In this document: in pieces, positions 1-9,031 of the stretch
How the letters are laid out: each line of letters begins with the position of its first letter
How positions within the stretch are numbered: position 1 is the stretch's first letter
DNA from: Fragilaria crotonensis
Lineage: Eukaryota > Bacillariophyta > Fragilariophyceae > Fragilariales > Fragilariaceae
Length of the DNA: 25,708 nt
Assembly: GCA_022925895.1 (NCBI GenBank)
Contig: JAKSYS010000786.1
Coordinates: 1 to 25,708, forward strand
Direction: 5' to 3'
Position numbers and translations under genes: made by a program
Notes under the pieces: generated by a model
Database searches by the model: none
Told to the model about the DNA's origin: nothing
The model's input: the letters and a program-made list of their open reading frames with translations, nothing else

Positions 1-1122
1 CTAAAGCGTGTACACCGAGTATCGTACTCCGTACAGTTTTGGAAGAATGTGTAAGAGCATACAAAAATGTCTAAACCACGAAAATGTAATTCACGATCAA
101 ATCTAGTGTCAAAACGTGACACACCTCACTTTTTATGTACAAATCGAGAAAGACAGTATATAATCTGATGGACTATCAACTATTTGTATCACCATTCCTA
201 CACACGATCTCTTGTTCTACACTATAATCATTTCATATTGTCCTAGGCCATCGTTCGGACAAATTGTTTTGGAACAAGAGTTACACATAGGAATCTTGCT
301 TAAAGAAGGGTTGAGAAAGTATGAGAAAGTTTAAGAAAATATGAGCAACTTCTATTTTCTCACGTCCGATTGAGAAAGTTTGAGATTATTTAAGAAAATT
401 TAAGAAGGAGCGATTTTATTACCAGATTCACGTAGAATATTTAAGATTTTTAAGCAACTCAAATCTTCTTAAAGTTTCTTAAGAAAGTATGAGAAAACTT
501 AAGAAAATTTAAGAAACTGCCACAAAAATGTATCTCGACGATTCCTAATTAGGGTTCCATTCACATGCTTCGGAGTATCTCAAGTAAATTCCTTAAGAAT
601 CAAACGTGAAGAATGCATTCATTGGATTGTCATACAGAAGTCGTTGCCTGTGCATTTTTCCAAGCCTTCTTTCCTTTTTGTCACGGCGAATTTGTCGAAC
701 GAACATTTCTAGTATTCCAGAGAGGTGAATTCATATCTGATCTGAAAACTTTAGTCCATATGTCAGGTTCGAAATTCCGTCGGAAAATCAATAAACTCGT
801 TTATCCGTTTTCACTTTATATTTTTTCATGTCGGTCGACAGTAGCGTCCTCGAAAAGAAGATATTCCGGAACCTCCAGGTTTTGGTCCGTTGACATGTTG
901 ACATTTGACATAAGCTTCGGACTCATTGAGACACACATGAACACATGAAAGCCAAACGAAATTGCATTTTATTGTGGCGCACGTACAGTATGCACGTACT
1001 GAGTATTCTGCATTCTCCCTCATGAATCTGGAGTACTACTGGTACCTGGTACCAAATGTACACCGAAGAGCTGTATGTCATAGCGCCTACGGTAGTCCTA
1101 GTGTCTATCCGTCTGGGCTCAA
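1..1122. other. Gene-free repeat-rich region, left part
   Basis: I see no supportable gene here. The longest open stretch (613-948, +) has no recognisable domain and an unremarkable composition. The region holds GTAC-containing words near the left edge and at 980-1075, a phased 10-bp repeat array at 311-518, and otherwise AT-rich sequence. Confidence 0.6.
311..518. repeat. Phased 10-bp repeat arrays, consensus near TTAAGAAAGT
   Basis: Three runs of four consecutive 10-bp units are visible at 311-350, 370-409 and 479-518. A weaker pair of units lies near 440-458. Units vary between TTGAGAAAGT, ATGAGAAAGT, TTAAGAAAAT and TTAAGAAACT, so the GAAA core recurs almost exactly once per helical turn. 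The first two runs start 59 bp apart. This is neither a simple microsatellite nor coding sequence. Short A-tracts phased at about 10 bp are known to bend DNA, so intrinsic curvature is a reasonable inference. Confidence 0.8.
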
Positions 1123-2339
1123 TCTTTAATTAAAGACAAAATTATCTTTAATTAAAGACAGATTTTTTCGTACGTTTGCAAGACGGCCCTTCGTGCAATC
1201 GATACCACGGCAACGCAAAAATTGACTTGAACAATGGCCGACAACCGATATGAATTACGCCACAAATAAGCACTTTTTCCTTCAAATGTTAGCATATAGT
1301 GTCTTTTGTATTCTTCATGCAATCATGTTGGTTGGTTGCTGGTACATAATTTTACGTTTTAGCTCACTGTATCAATACTCTGCAGCACGCGGAAATCTGT
1401 CGTGGGCCATGGTATACATTCTACATGAATTTTTTCAACGATCCCTTTCTAATTGAGCTCTTTTCCAACGAATACTGCTGCGTAAATACTTAACTTTCAG
1501 ACAAACCTCCCACGTGCCCCGGCGTTATGTAAAAGATGAAGAATATGACGGTGACCTCACTTTTGGATGAAAATGGCACGAGTATTATCAAATCACACGA
1601 TCAAAATGAGTAATGACCACAGGAATCTGACGAGGAGGATAGTACATATTCTACATGAGTTTTCTACGGTTGATTTTTGAGAATCGAACACTTTCTATTC
1701 CATCATATTGCTTACGTACCTGTGCTTCAGACAAACCTTGTATATGCCCTTGCGACAATGAATGAAGACGTTGGAGACCTCACTATTGGTTGAAAGTGAC
1801 AGGAGCATGATCTTACTATAGGGTCAAAATGTGCCTTGAATCAGAAAATCTGGCGTAGGGTATGGTATATATTCTACATAATTTTTCAACGGTTTTTTGC
1901 TGTTGATCGAATGTTTCCAGTCAACGGTACTTCGATACCGCGAATTAAAACACATCTCCCATATGACCTACACTTATTGTTATATAATGAATACATTTAT
2001 GCCCTCGTTTTCGGTCAAAAGCGACAGGTGTCTGATCTAACCATAGGGTCAAAATGTGTCATGAATTAGCAATCTGTCGTGGCATACAGTATAAATTCTA
2101 CGTAATTTAACTAATGAGAATAAATTGAGAAAACTCATCAAAAATTCATCGCTCTTCTTTGGATTGTGGAATTCATGGCGTTATTGTGAGAGTTAAAGGA
2201 AACTGTCATGTGCCACAGGGTTTGAGAATATGCTGAACACAACGGTAATCGTCGTTTTTCATGATAGTTGCGGGAAGTCCATTTTCGGCATACCCTCCAA
2301 ACTGTCTTTAATTAAAGATTTGTCTTTAATTAAAGACAG
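1123..2339. repeat. 1.2-kb segment bounded by nested inverted repeats
   Basis: The left boundary (1123-1162) holds two copies of the palindrome TCTTTAATTAAAGA separated by a short spacer. The right boundary (2302-2339) holds the same pair. Read as reverse complement, the right copy matches the left one, including the ACAAA spacer, apart from a 4-nt indel, so the pair is best read as roughly 38-bp terminal inverted repeats. No transposase is encoded between them and no clear target-site duplication is seen. It may be a non-autonomous element (MITE-like), but that is inference. Confidence 0.55.
1240..2130 (+). repeat. Degenerate ~225-bp tandem repeat, about four units
   Basis: Landmarks recur at 222-230 bp spacing. 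A 'TATTCTACAT(G)A' block appears near 1415, 1648, 1870 and 2092. 'TCAGACAAACCT' appears near 1497 and 1727. 'GGTCAAAATGTG' appears near 1825 and 2049, with a variant at about 1601. Copies are strongly diverged by substitutions and small indels. The short open frames inside are not conserved between copies, so this is non-coding satellite-like DNA. It lies inside the inverted-repeat-bounded segment. Confidence 0.65.
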
Positions 2340-2671
2340 AAGTCAAATAGACACTAGTATACGTCATTCGAGTTCTGAGAATAATTCTGTAACGTACGAC
2401 ACGTATGTGGACGACGTTACCTGGTACCACCAACTCCTTTTCAGGGGGTCAGATTAGGAAATCAACTATGGAACGGGTAGTAACTGGCAAAATGTGATAG
2501 CTATTTTACTGGATACTGGAGTAACCTTCTAGAACTCGATTAACATTTAATGTAGGTACATCTAAACGGCTTTCACTCCTCTATAGAGGTCTAATAACAT
2601 AAGGTTCACATTCAAAGACTTCGTAGGTCACATTGGCTTCTTGAACGGAAGCGCACATCGATGAGGAGAGT
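2340..2671. other. Gene-free spacer downstream of LCB2
   Basis: I see no gene or RNA here. It contains the 12-mer TACCTGGTACCA (2418-2429), which also occurs at 1043-1054 on the other side of the inverted-repeat segment. The 3' untranslated region of the minus-strand LCB2 gene probably extends into it. Confidence 0.5.
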
Positions 2672-4571
2672 TTAGCCGAAGGTCGACTTAGCATAGCGAA
2701 GTTTGAGCAAATCAGCAATCTCATCAATTTCGACGAGGGCTCGGTCTAACTCTTCGCGAGTGTGACCTGCAGAGATGCAAAATCTAGCTCTTGACATGAG
2801 AATCGGACAGGCAGGAAATCCAACAACCACGACGGCCAGACCGCGCTTCAGGCACTCGCGACTGAAAGCGGCAATTTTGGTCGGATTGTAAAGCATGACA
2901 GGCATAATAGGCGAATCATAGTGTCCCAAGACGTGCAAGCCCATGTCATTCAGGCGCATGCGGAAATAGTTCGAATTGTCTCGAAGCGCCCGCAGCTTTT
3001 GTTTGCCGATATCGGTGCCATCAAGACCCATGATGACCTGTATACACAATTTGATGAGTAAACTCAAGATTGTACATTAACCTTCTACAAGACCGAAGCG
3101 AATCGCACATGGGACTCACCTTGAAACTGCTTATGACTTGTTGACATACAACAGGACTGAGAGAGTTATGGGAGGCGCTTCCTGCACACACATGCCTCAA
3201 GAAGTTAATCACTTCCTTCGAACCCGCAATGTAGCCTCCCATGCCACCAAATGACTTGGTGAAGGTGCCCATCATGATGTCAATATCAGCGGTATCAACA
3301 CCACAATACTCAGTGCAACCACGACCAGTTCGTCCCATGGCTCCAATTGAATGAGCCTCGTCCAAGTAAATGTACGCTCCGTACTTCTTCGACACACGAA
3401 CCACACTTCTCAAATCACAATATTCTCCTTCCATAGAATAAATACCCTCAACTATCACCAAGATCTTATTCCATGGTCGGCGCGTGCGTGGCCGGCCCAT
3501 GGTGATTGCTTCTCGCAAGATGCTCTCCAAATGGTCAGCGTCATTGTGACGGAATGTACGGATGGCAGCTCCAGAAGCGCGGGCGCCATTCACAATTGAC
3601 GTGTGGTTTAGCTGATCAGAAATTATCAGGTCTCCACGGGTAACGAGAGCTGGGATGGTCGTTGTGTTGGTGTTGAAACCCATGTTCAGAGCCATGGCGT
3701 CTTCCTTTCCCAAGAAGTTGGCTACCAGCCTCTCAACTTCCCTATGCACAGACGTTGTTCCATATTCTCTGCGACAAGAAGATGCCGACACAGGAAGTTT
3801 TTGTAACGACGCGATAACATCATCGCCACATGTAGTGTGCCAATCATCAGCAAAGCCCAGGTAGTTGTACGAACCGAGGTTGAGACAGGCGCGGGCAACT
3901 CGATCACCTGATATCTTGACGAAGTGAGATCCGGCGGTATACTTCGATTTGAGCTGAGGCGTCTCCAAATTGTCCAACTTGTCAAGCAAAATCATGGTCT
4001 TGTTCCCGTCAGAACTCACGCGCTCCAAGACATGGATGTTGGCACCAGGACTGGAAGCGATGGGGCGATTGAAACAATCCTGAATCCGATGATAAAGGCG
4101 CCGAGTGTAGAAGTTCTCCCAAGATTTAAGAAGGGGTGCGAAGAACATGACGTTGTCGGAGGGAAAGTCAGTGTTGCGACGAAGGTAACGCCCGCGCCCC
4201 AAAAGTCGTGCAAACATGTCACGAATGTGACCGCAGAGAATGAGAACCGCATACCCCAAGTAAGTAGTGTACGCAGCAAATACAGTAATTTGAGGTTCTT
4301 CATGTACCTTCGGTTCCGAATGAAAGGCATTCACTGCCCTATCATGTGCAGCCAGGAACTCCATACGATCTCTAACATCTGAGTAGGGGTCAAGGTAGTC
4401 GTCCTCGCAGTCTGAGTCTTCGGGGTGAGACGCTGTGCTACTGGATGTTGACGATGTTTCCGTTTCAGGCAATTCCATCGAAAACGATTGATTTAACTCA
4501 ACTTCGTCCAACTTGTTTCTGCGACCGCCAAGCAGTCTGCGAACGAGGGCTTTGCTCTTTCCCATTATCAT
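2672..4571 (-). CDS. LCB2: Serine palmitoyltransferase, LCB2-type subunit
   Basis: PLP-dependent enzyme of the alpha-oxoamine synthase family. It condenses serine and palmitoyl-CoA to 3-ketosphinganine, the first step of sphingolipid synthesis, in the ER membrane with an LCB1 partner. Exon 1 is 4571-3120 and exon 2 is 3037-2672; the 82-nt intron begins GTGAGT, ends ACAG and is phase 0. The product is about 605 residues. Around residues 93-115 is the membrane segment typical of LCB2 (TTYLGYAVLILCGHIRD). SYNYLGF, DEAHSIG and the PLP-lysine motif GTFTKSFGG (Lys about 439) follow, and that motif marks LCB2 rather than LCB1. The open frame continues upstream to 4631 without an ATG, so I start at the ATG at 4571; 4565 is also possible. 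The first ~70 residues form a Ser/Glu/Asp-rich extension. Confidence 0.93.
3038..3119 (-). other. Intron of the LCB2 gene
   Basis: On the minus strand the donor is AAG|GTGAGT at 3120/3119 and the acceptor TATACAG|GTC at 3038/3037. Removing 82 nt joins the frame ending in VISSFK to VIMGLDG, restoring the contiguous LCB2 reading. Unspliced reading shifts out of the family alignment and stops. Confidence 0.88.
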
Positions 4572-5272
4572 GTATTTAGGGTCCTCGAGAGAGAAACTAC
4601 GGTGCGGTCCGATTCCAATTGATAAATGCAATGCGCGCGAACAGGTATTAAACTGTGCACCGGATTTGGTCTTGGGTAGGTTGCGTTAGAGGCTTTCGCA
4701 GAGAACAGGTACGATGATATGTCTCACCACCTCCTTGCAAGCAAGAACAGATTATGTATTATCACGTCTTGTTGAAGAAGTGAATGAAAGGCAATGCTCC
4801 GCAGCGTTGAGAAGTCGTGGGAATGTGAACGACGACTGTTTTACTCTCAATGCCTCCATTCAAAACCCCCGAATGAGAACGCAACTGCAGATAACCGATT
4901 CTACGTAGTCGCTTAGGTAGGTTCATTACGAGGTTTTTATGGTTGGAAATGGAATTGGCCAGCGTGAGGCTATCGCCTGCAGTCTTTTAAAGATATTCAA
5001 AAACATGGAGAATTGTATATAAGTGTTTCTTTCAACGAAAAACACTCTGTAAAATAGTATCAGTGCTTCAGATGTGAATCGCGACGAAATCGAAACTCTG
5101 CATATTGACCTTTAATAAAGTTCTAACGTGCATTTGGCATACTCGCGTGCGTTGGATACTTCATTCCAAAGTTCATATAGTCGAAGATTCATGTATATAT
5201 GTTTTTCGAATATTCGGATAACTCGGTCTGGAGACTCCGACTTTCCTTCCTCATCCGGGGTTCTGACTCGAC

Positions 5273-5521
5273 ATGCGAATCGACAACCAACGAAAGGAAT
5301 TCGGTACTGTAGACTACTACCGGGAGCTAGAGCTAAAAAAACTAGAGAATATGGACATGTTCATATGTCATATGCTCCCATGTACAAGTACTGTACATCA
5401 TTTCGTAGTAGTCCAAGCCCTATCTTGGGTCACAAGTCACGAGTCGATTTTGGTCGTGGAGATCGGTCAACCAGATCCCGCAATTCTCAATCAGGCATAT
5501 GATAAAGGCATTGAGGCATAA
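5273..5521 (+). CDS. Possible small hypothetical protein, 82 residues
   Basis: ATG-started frame with a fairly protein-like composition (DYYRELELKKLENMDM, then VVEIGQPDPAILNQAYDKG). It is more balanced than the surrounding chance frames. No domain, signal peptide or membrane segment is recognised and no introns are evident. It could equally be a fragment of a decayed gene or a chance frame. Confidence 0.2.
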   Translation: MRIDNQRKEFGTVDYYRELELKKLENMDMFICHMLPCTSTVHHFVVVQALSWVTSHESILVVEIGQPDPAILNQAYDKGIEA

Positions 5522-5538
5522 CACTTGTTCACGAAGTC

Positions 5539-5574
5539 ACATGACACATGACACATGACACATGACTACATGAC
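5539..5574 (+). repeat. 7-bp microsatellite (ACATGAC)
   Basis: Four perfect head-to-tail copies of ACATGAC run from 5539 to 5566, followed after one extra T by a fifth copy at 5568-5574. The unit contains the palindrome CATG. It lies in intergenic DNA. Confidence 0.9.
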
Positions 5575-5720
5575 TCGGTTTTCCGCCAATGATTTGTACA
5601 CAGACATCAATTAAGTATATATTAATATAACTATTTACTCCGAGTCCTTGTGACAGGAAACAAATTTGAAAACAAACGACAAGATTCGAGCGTTAGCAGT
5701 TGACACTTATAATCGTGGTG

Positions 5721-5900
5721 TACTCCGAGAGTACAACAGTACAACGGTTACTCTACGGTACTAATAACTAATAACCAATGAGCAAGTAGTACTAATACTC
5801 GGAGTACAGCACAAGTAGAACTCGTATCACATGTCATATATCATGTATCAGGTACTGTCGTACATGTATCGGGTATCAGGTACTCAGAGTATGCCCGTAC
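5721..5900. repeat. GTAC-rich intergenic block
   Basis: About ten GTAC tetramers occur in roughly 180 bp, where under one is expected at random. Many lie inside longer near-palindromes such as AGTACTC...GAGTAC. TATCAGGTACT-type words recur at 5845-5885. No coding frame is present. Similar blocks recur elsewhere in the window. Confidence 0.75.
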
Positions 5901-5955
5901 CTTGCACTTGTAATAAATCTCCACATGCTTCCAGTATGGTCAACTCGCGATAAAC

Positions 5956-6520
5956 ATGGCAAATGGCAACATGGCAACCGCAGGAAAGGCCGGCAAAACG
6001 ATTGCAATCGTGATTGAAGCGAAAATGCGCGCCGGCCGGAGGAGAAAAGGTTTCCGTCGAGTGACAGGCTGGCGCGAAACTGAATGTCGTGGCTCGAGCA
6101 TCATTATGATGACGTATGCAAAGACATTTGCTAACAAAAAAAAATCTGCGGATGAAGAAGTGCTGCTTATTATAGAATCTGCTGACAAAAACAAGATCCG
6201 CTGATGACAAAAATCTGCCGACGAAACAAGTTCTGCTGACATGAAACATCTTCTAACACAATCTGCTTAAGAAAAGAAAGCTTCTGATGATGGAAGTCTC
6301 CTGCAAATACTGCTAAGATCACATGAGGCAATTGTGATAAAAAGTGCTATCAAGCGTTAGTGGTGACTCCTGCTGAGTGTTGTGTCTAGGAATTGGTTGA
6401 CAAGAGCAATCTGTCCAAAGAATTGGTTGACAAAAAGAGAGACAGCTGACTTAAGAAATATCATGATGACAGACTTGATAAAATCTGCTGACAAAACCCA
6501 AATCTGCCGATGATGAAAAA
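5956..6520 (+). pseudogene. Decayed coding stretch with SAD repeats
   Basis: The frame opening at ATG 5956 is uninterrupted to about 6204 (MANGNMATAGKAGKTIA start, Lys/Arg-rich middle). The same frame then continues to look protein-like, but is broken by tandem stops near 6202, a stop near 6270 and more around 6358 and 6507. The readable parts repeat a Ser-Ala-Asp theme (KKSADEE, IESADKNK, KSADETSSADMK, IKSADKTQ). The DNA basis is a degenerate 17-18-bp repeat near TCTGCTGACGAAACAAG. I recognise no family. A multi-exon gene is possible but the stop density argues for decay. Confidence 0.35.
6140..6520 (+). repeat. Degenerate 17-18-bp repeat (ATCTGCTGAYRAAAMAAG-like)
   Basis: ATCTGC followed by GAYGA/GACAA recurs near 6143, 6177, 6212, 6229, 6261 and, after a gap, near 6483 and 6501. 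Spacings are about 34-35 bp, with half-length steps of about 17. The copies underlie the SAD peptide theme of the decayed frame. Confidence 0.55.
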
Positions 6521-6821
6521 ACCTTGCTGGCTTGATGGATCAACTCTAGCAGACTTTGCTTCAGCCAGCCAGCCCTGGGCTGGCGTGCACCTTTCAATTG
6601 CCTCTACTCCACCCCTGTTTGTGTGCTTGGGCTAGACCTTCCAGTGTACAACAACTGCCAAAAAGTGCCAATCAGACAGAAATAATGAAACCTCAGTAGC
6701 CCGTATCCATAATCCTGCTACTTCACATTTCTTTAAGCCGTGAATGCTTTGCATTACAATGAAGTACTTGTCCTGAATGCTCAGAGTATGAGTAGCTACT
6801 GTACAATACAGTACCTGGTAC

Positions 6822-6837
6822 TGTTCTGCTACCAGTA
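6822..6837 (+). repeat. 16-bp direct repeat, left copy
   Basis: TGTTCTGCTACCAGTA is present here and again, identically, at 7838-7853. The two copies bracket the PTS-rich decayed frame (6958-7815). Confidence 0.8.
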
Positions 6838-6966
6838 CAATTTCCAGGCTCAGATTTCGTAAACACCAGTCTGTCTGCCGACAGGTTTTACGTGAAATCT
6901 GTAGGAGAAATTGTGGGTGAAACCCCGTGCCAGCGCTAAAACAAGGAGGGACAAACAATGATGAAA

Positions 6967-6988
6967 GAGGGGGCCTCCGCGCCCCCTC
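6967..6988. repeat. GC-rich hairpin
   Basis: Perfect 8-bp stem GAGGGGGC / GCCCCCTC around a 6-nt loop, just downstream of ATG 6958. No T-tract follows, and the organism is eukaryotic, so I do not call it a terminator. Confidence 0.7.
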
Positions 6989-7729
6989 GTTCCGTTTCAA
7001 TGACTGTTAAACCGATCCTATCAACAAACGGTGCAACCAAGCAAACGACAACAACGAATGAGCAAAAGGAGGGCAAGAAAGAAGAAAGGAAAGATGACAC
7101 CTTTTTGCCTGCAATCGACAATTCCTACACACATCCCAGGTACTCATCCTACATAGTAGACACAACAACTGGTGGTGTCCAGGAATCTGCATCAAAACTC
7201 GTGATGCATCATCCAACTACTGCTGTGTCCGACTGTACCGTGCCCGACTCTACCGGTAGTTCTGACCCGACCTCTACTGTGACTACCCCATACTCGAGTA
7301 TACTGCAACAACCTTCACTATGGTGACTGATCCAACCATGCACCCACTGAATGCTCCACCAACTGCAACCAAGTTTACTGTGCTCCTGCCTACTGTTACT
7401 ACATCTAGTACTGTGACTGATCCTACTGTGACTGACTCTACTGCAATAAACTCTACTGTGACCCTACTGTGCTGCCCTTATATGACATGACAACAACTAC
7501 AAGCAATGTTCCTACATTGAGAGCCAACAACTCCAAGACTTATATGACAGCAATGACCCAATACAACCCGATGAAAGCAACTCTCTACCAATGCAAACTG
7601 ATGATCCTGCTGGCTATGTTCTTCCCTCATTACAGTCATTCACCCTACTATGCATAGGTTTCAGCTGAATCCGACAGTATCTGGAGTCCATGCACCTTTG
7701 CAGCCCTAACATATCTTTGAAACAAATGT

Positions 7730-7747
7730 GGGGGGGGGGGGGGGGGG
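7730..7747 (+). repeat. G18 homopolymer tract
   Basis: Eighteen consecutive G on the plus strand. This is G-quadruplex capable and a likely site of length variation or sequencing error. In the surrounding decayed frame it would read as glycine. Confidence 0.95.
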
Positions 7748-7837
7748 TATCTGCACAAGATAATGCTCCACCATGTGGGGCAAATGTTCCTAATCTGAAC
7801 ATTGCGGCAGCATGAAAAATAGATTTCTGTTTTTTTT

Positions 7838-7853
7838 TGTTCTGCTACCAGTA
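7838..7853 (+). repeat. 16-bp direct repeat, right copy
   Basis: Identical to 6822-6837 (TGTTCTGCTACCAGTA), about 1.0 kb apart in direct orientation. Confidence 0.8.
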
Positions 7854-8245
7854 GCAGTTGCCTTGCATTTTCTGGAAATGATGCCCTGGCTTCTTTTCTC
7901 ACGCAAATACTGAACTCATTCTTTGTCCTTCGTCCTCTGCTGTAGAGGCGGTGGGTTCTTGGTGGTGGCAAGTTCCTGTGGAAAAACTCAGAATCCACAA
8001 TTTTGACAGCCCAAAAATCAATTGAGCATTCGGATTGACAATCTAGTCTTTGAACAGTATATACATGATGATAGTAGTATGGATTCTGGGGGAAGCAATT
8101 GCATGGCATTTTAGGGTAGCTAGCTAATGCTTGAATTGTCTCCATTCAAGGCCAGCCAAGAGGGACTCCTAGACCTGGATGGATGAAGTAACAGGTATGG
8201 TTTGCTGGTATAAGAAGTAAATCATTTCCACATTGCTGTTGCTTT
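7854..8245. other. No recognised gene; anonymous diverged sequence
   Basis: Minus-strand open frames run through here (to 8145 and 8403), but their translations are Cys-, Trp- and basic-rich with a Pro run from the G18 tract, and look like chance or shadow frames. I see no motif, RNA or clear repeat. Confidence 0.4.
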
Positions 8246-8908
8246 GTGACGAAACGTTTTGTTTTTGTTGACAACTGTTTGGGCCAAAAATTGCAGATCC
8301 AACAAAACAACATCAGAAACGATTCTCCGACGAGTTTTGTTTCTGTTTTATAAGGATTGGCCTTAGCCCTTGATGTGCCAGACATCCATGAAAGTTTATT
8401 CACTTATTTTCATACGCCAGGAAACATGGAGGTGTGTTTGAAACTGTCCATCCATCGAAAATGGTGGCATTGAGTACCTTCCTAAGAAGCACCCAATTCA
8501 GGAGTTGATCAAAACCACCATATGCATGAAGCACTCCCCTTCCCCAGTCATGAATGATGAGGTCCATGAAGATGATGATGAATGTACATACCAAACATCC
8601 ATTACAGCTTCAATGGCTGGTGGGAACAATGATGATGGCCATGCTTATGAAGGCTTTGCTCTTTGCTTGTCAAGTATCTTTCCCAACACAGATGACAACT
8701 GGTGGAGTATAGTATCTACACTAAGGGCTCAACTGGTTGAGTTGTTTCAATGAGAGTGCCTTTGAAGGTTCATTGAAATGAGGCAGAAGTTTTGGAAAGC
8801 AGAGATGCCAAAAAGCAGTCATATCATGTTGATGTGAAATTTTCATTCAAGAAACATGTGGATTTGCATTTCAAGAAGTCAAGAGAAGAGGCTGCTGCCT
8901 GCCACTAG
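8246..8908 (+). pseudogene. Decayed coding stretch C, acidic
   Basis: Three plus-strand frame segments look protein-like in succession. At about 8246-8475 one frame, with one internal stop, includes LALDVPDIHESLFTYF. At about 8457-8753 a second frame includes the acidic MNDEVHEDDDECTYQTS and NTDDNWWSIVSTLRAQLVEL. At about 8753-8908 the first frame resumes (NEAEVLESRDAKKQ, then FKKSREEAAACH) and ends at TAG 8906. The two shifts and internal stops suggest a dead gene, possibly mobile-element derived. I recognise no conserved domain, so the origin is not assigned. Confidence 0.35.
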
Positions 8909-9031
8909 CTACAAATGAAAATAATGTCACTATTAATGAACATTTTGTTTTGAGTCCTTAACACTGAAGACAAGAATGAATGAACGAATGAACTGTAAGG
9001 TGACTGTAAGGATAGGTGACTGTGTGGTTGT

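Larger units (their letters stand above)
4632..5720. other. Intergenic region upstream of LCB2
   Basis: No confident gene is present. It should contain the LCB2 promoter at its left end. A TATA-like TGTATATAAG occurs near 5015 and an AT-rich patch near 5610-5635, but neither is assigned. One short open frame at 5273-5521 is listed separately. Confidence 0.5.
6958..7815 (+). pseudogene. Decayed Thr/Ser/Pro/Asn/Gln-rich coding stretch
   Basis: One frame is open from ATG 6958 to 7326 (Lys/Glu-rich, then Thr-rich). Coding character then moves to a second frame at about 7314-7490 with Thr-Val repeats (SSTVTDPTVTDSTAINSTVT). It returns to the first frame at about 7465-7815 (HDNNYKQCSYIESQQLQDLY; later SAQDNAPPCGANVPNLN), interrupted by stops near 7484 and 7666 and ending at TGA 7813. 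Two compensating frame changes plus stops fit a pseudogene. No domain is recognised. The composition suggests an extracellular, low-complexity or gag-like protein, but that is only a guess. A G18 tract adds a poly-Gly run in the last part. Confidence 0.35.

Noticed and set aside
311-518. CRISPR array
   Set aside because: Units are contiguous 10-mers without unique spacers, and the sequence is a eukaryotic nuclear genome.
613-948. 111-residue plus-strand frame
   Set aside because: Phe/Cys/Ser-rich, no domain and no supporting context; it lies in repeat-rich non-genic DNA.
3924-4382. 152-residue plus-strand frame inside the LCB2 gene
   Set aside because: It is antisense to a well-supported LCB2 exon and has no recognisable domain; it is a shadow frame.
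6967-6988. Rho-independent terminator
   Set aside because: The hairpin lacks a following T-tract and the organism is eukaryotic.
7648-8403. Two consecutive minus-strand frames (165 and 85 residues)
   Set aside because: Translations are Cys/Trp/basic-rich with a Pro run created by the G18 tract. The opposite strand has the more protein-like blocks at both ends.
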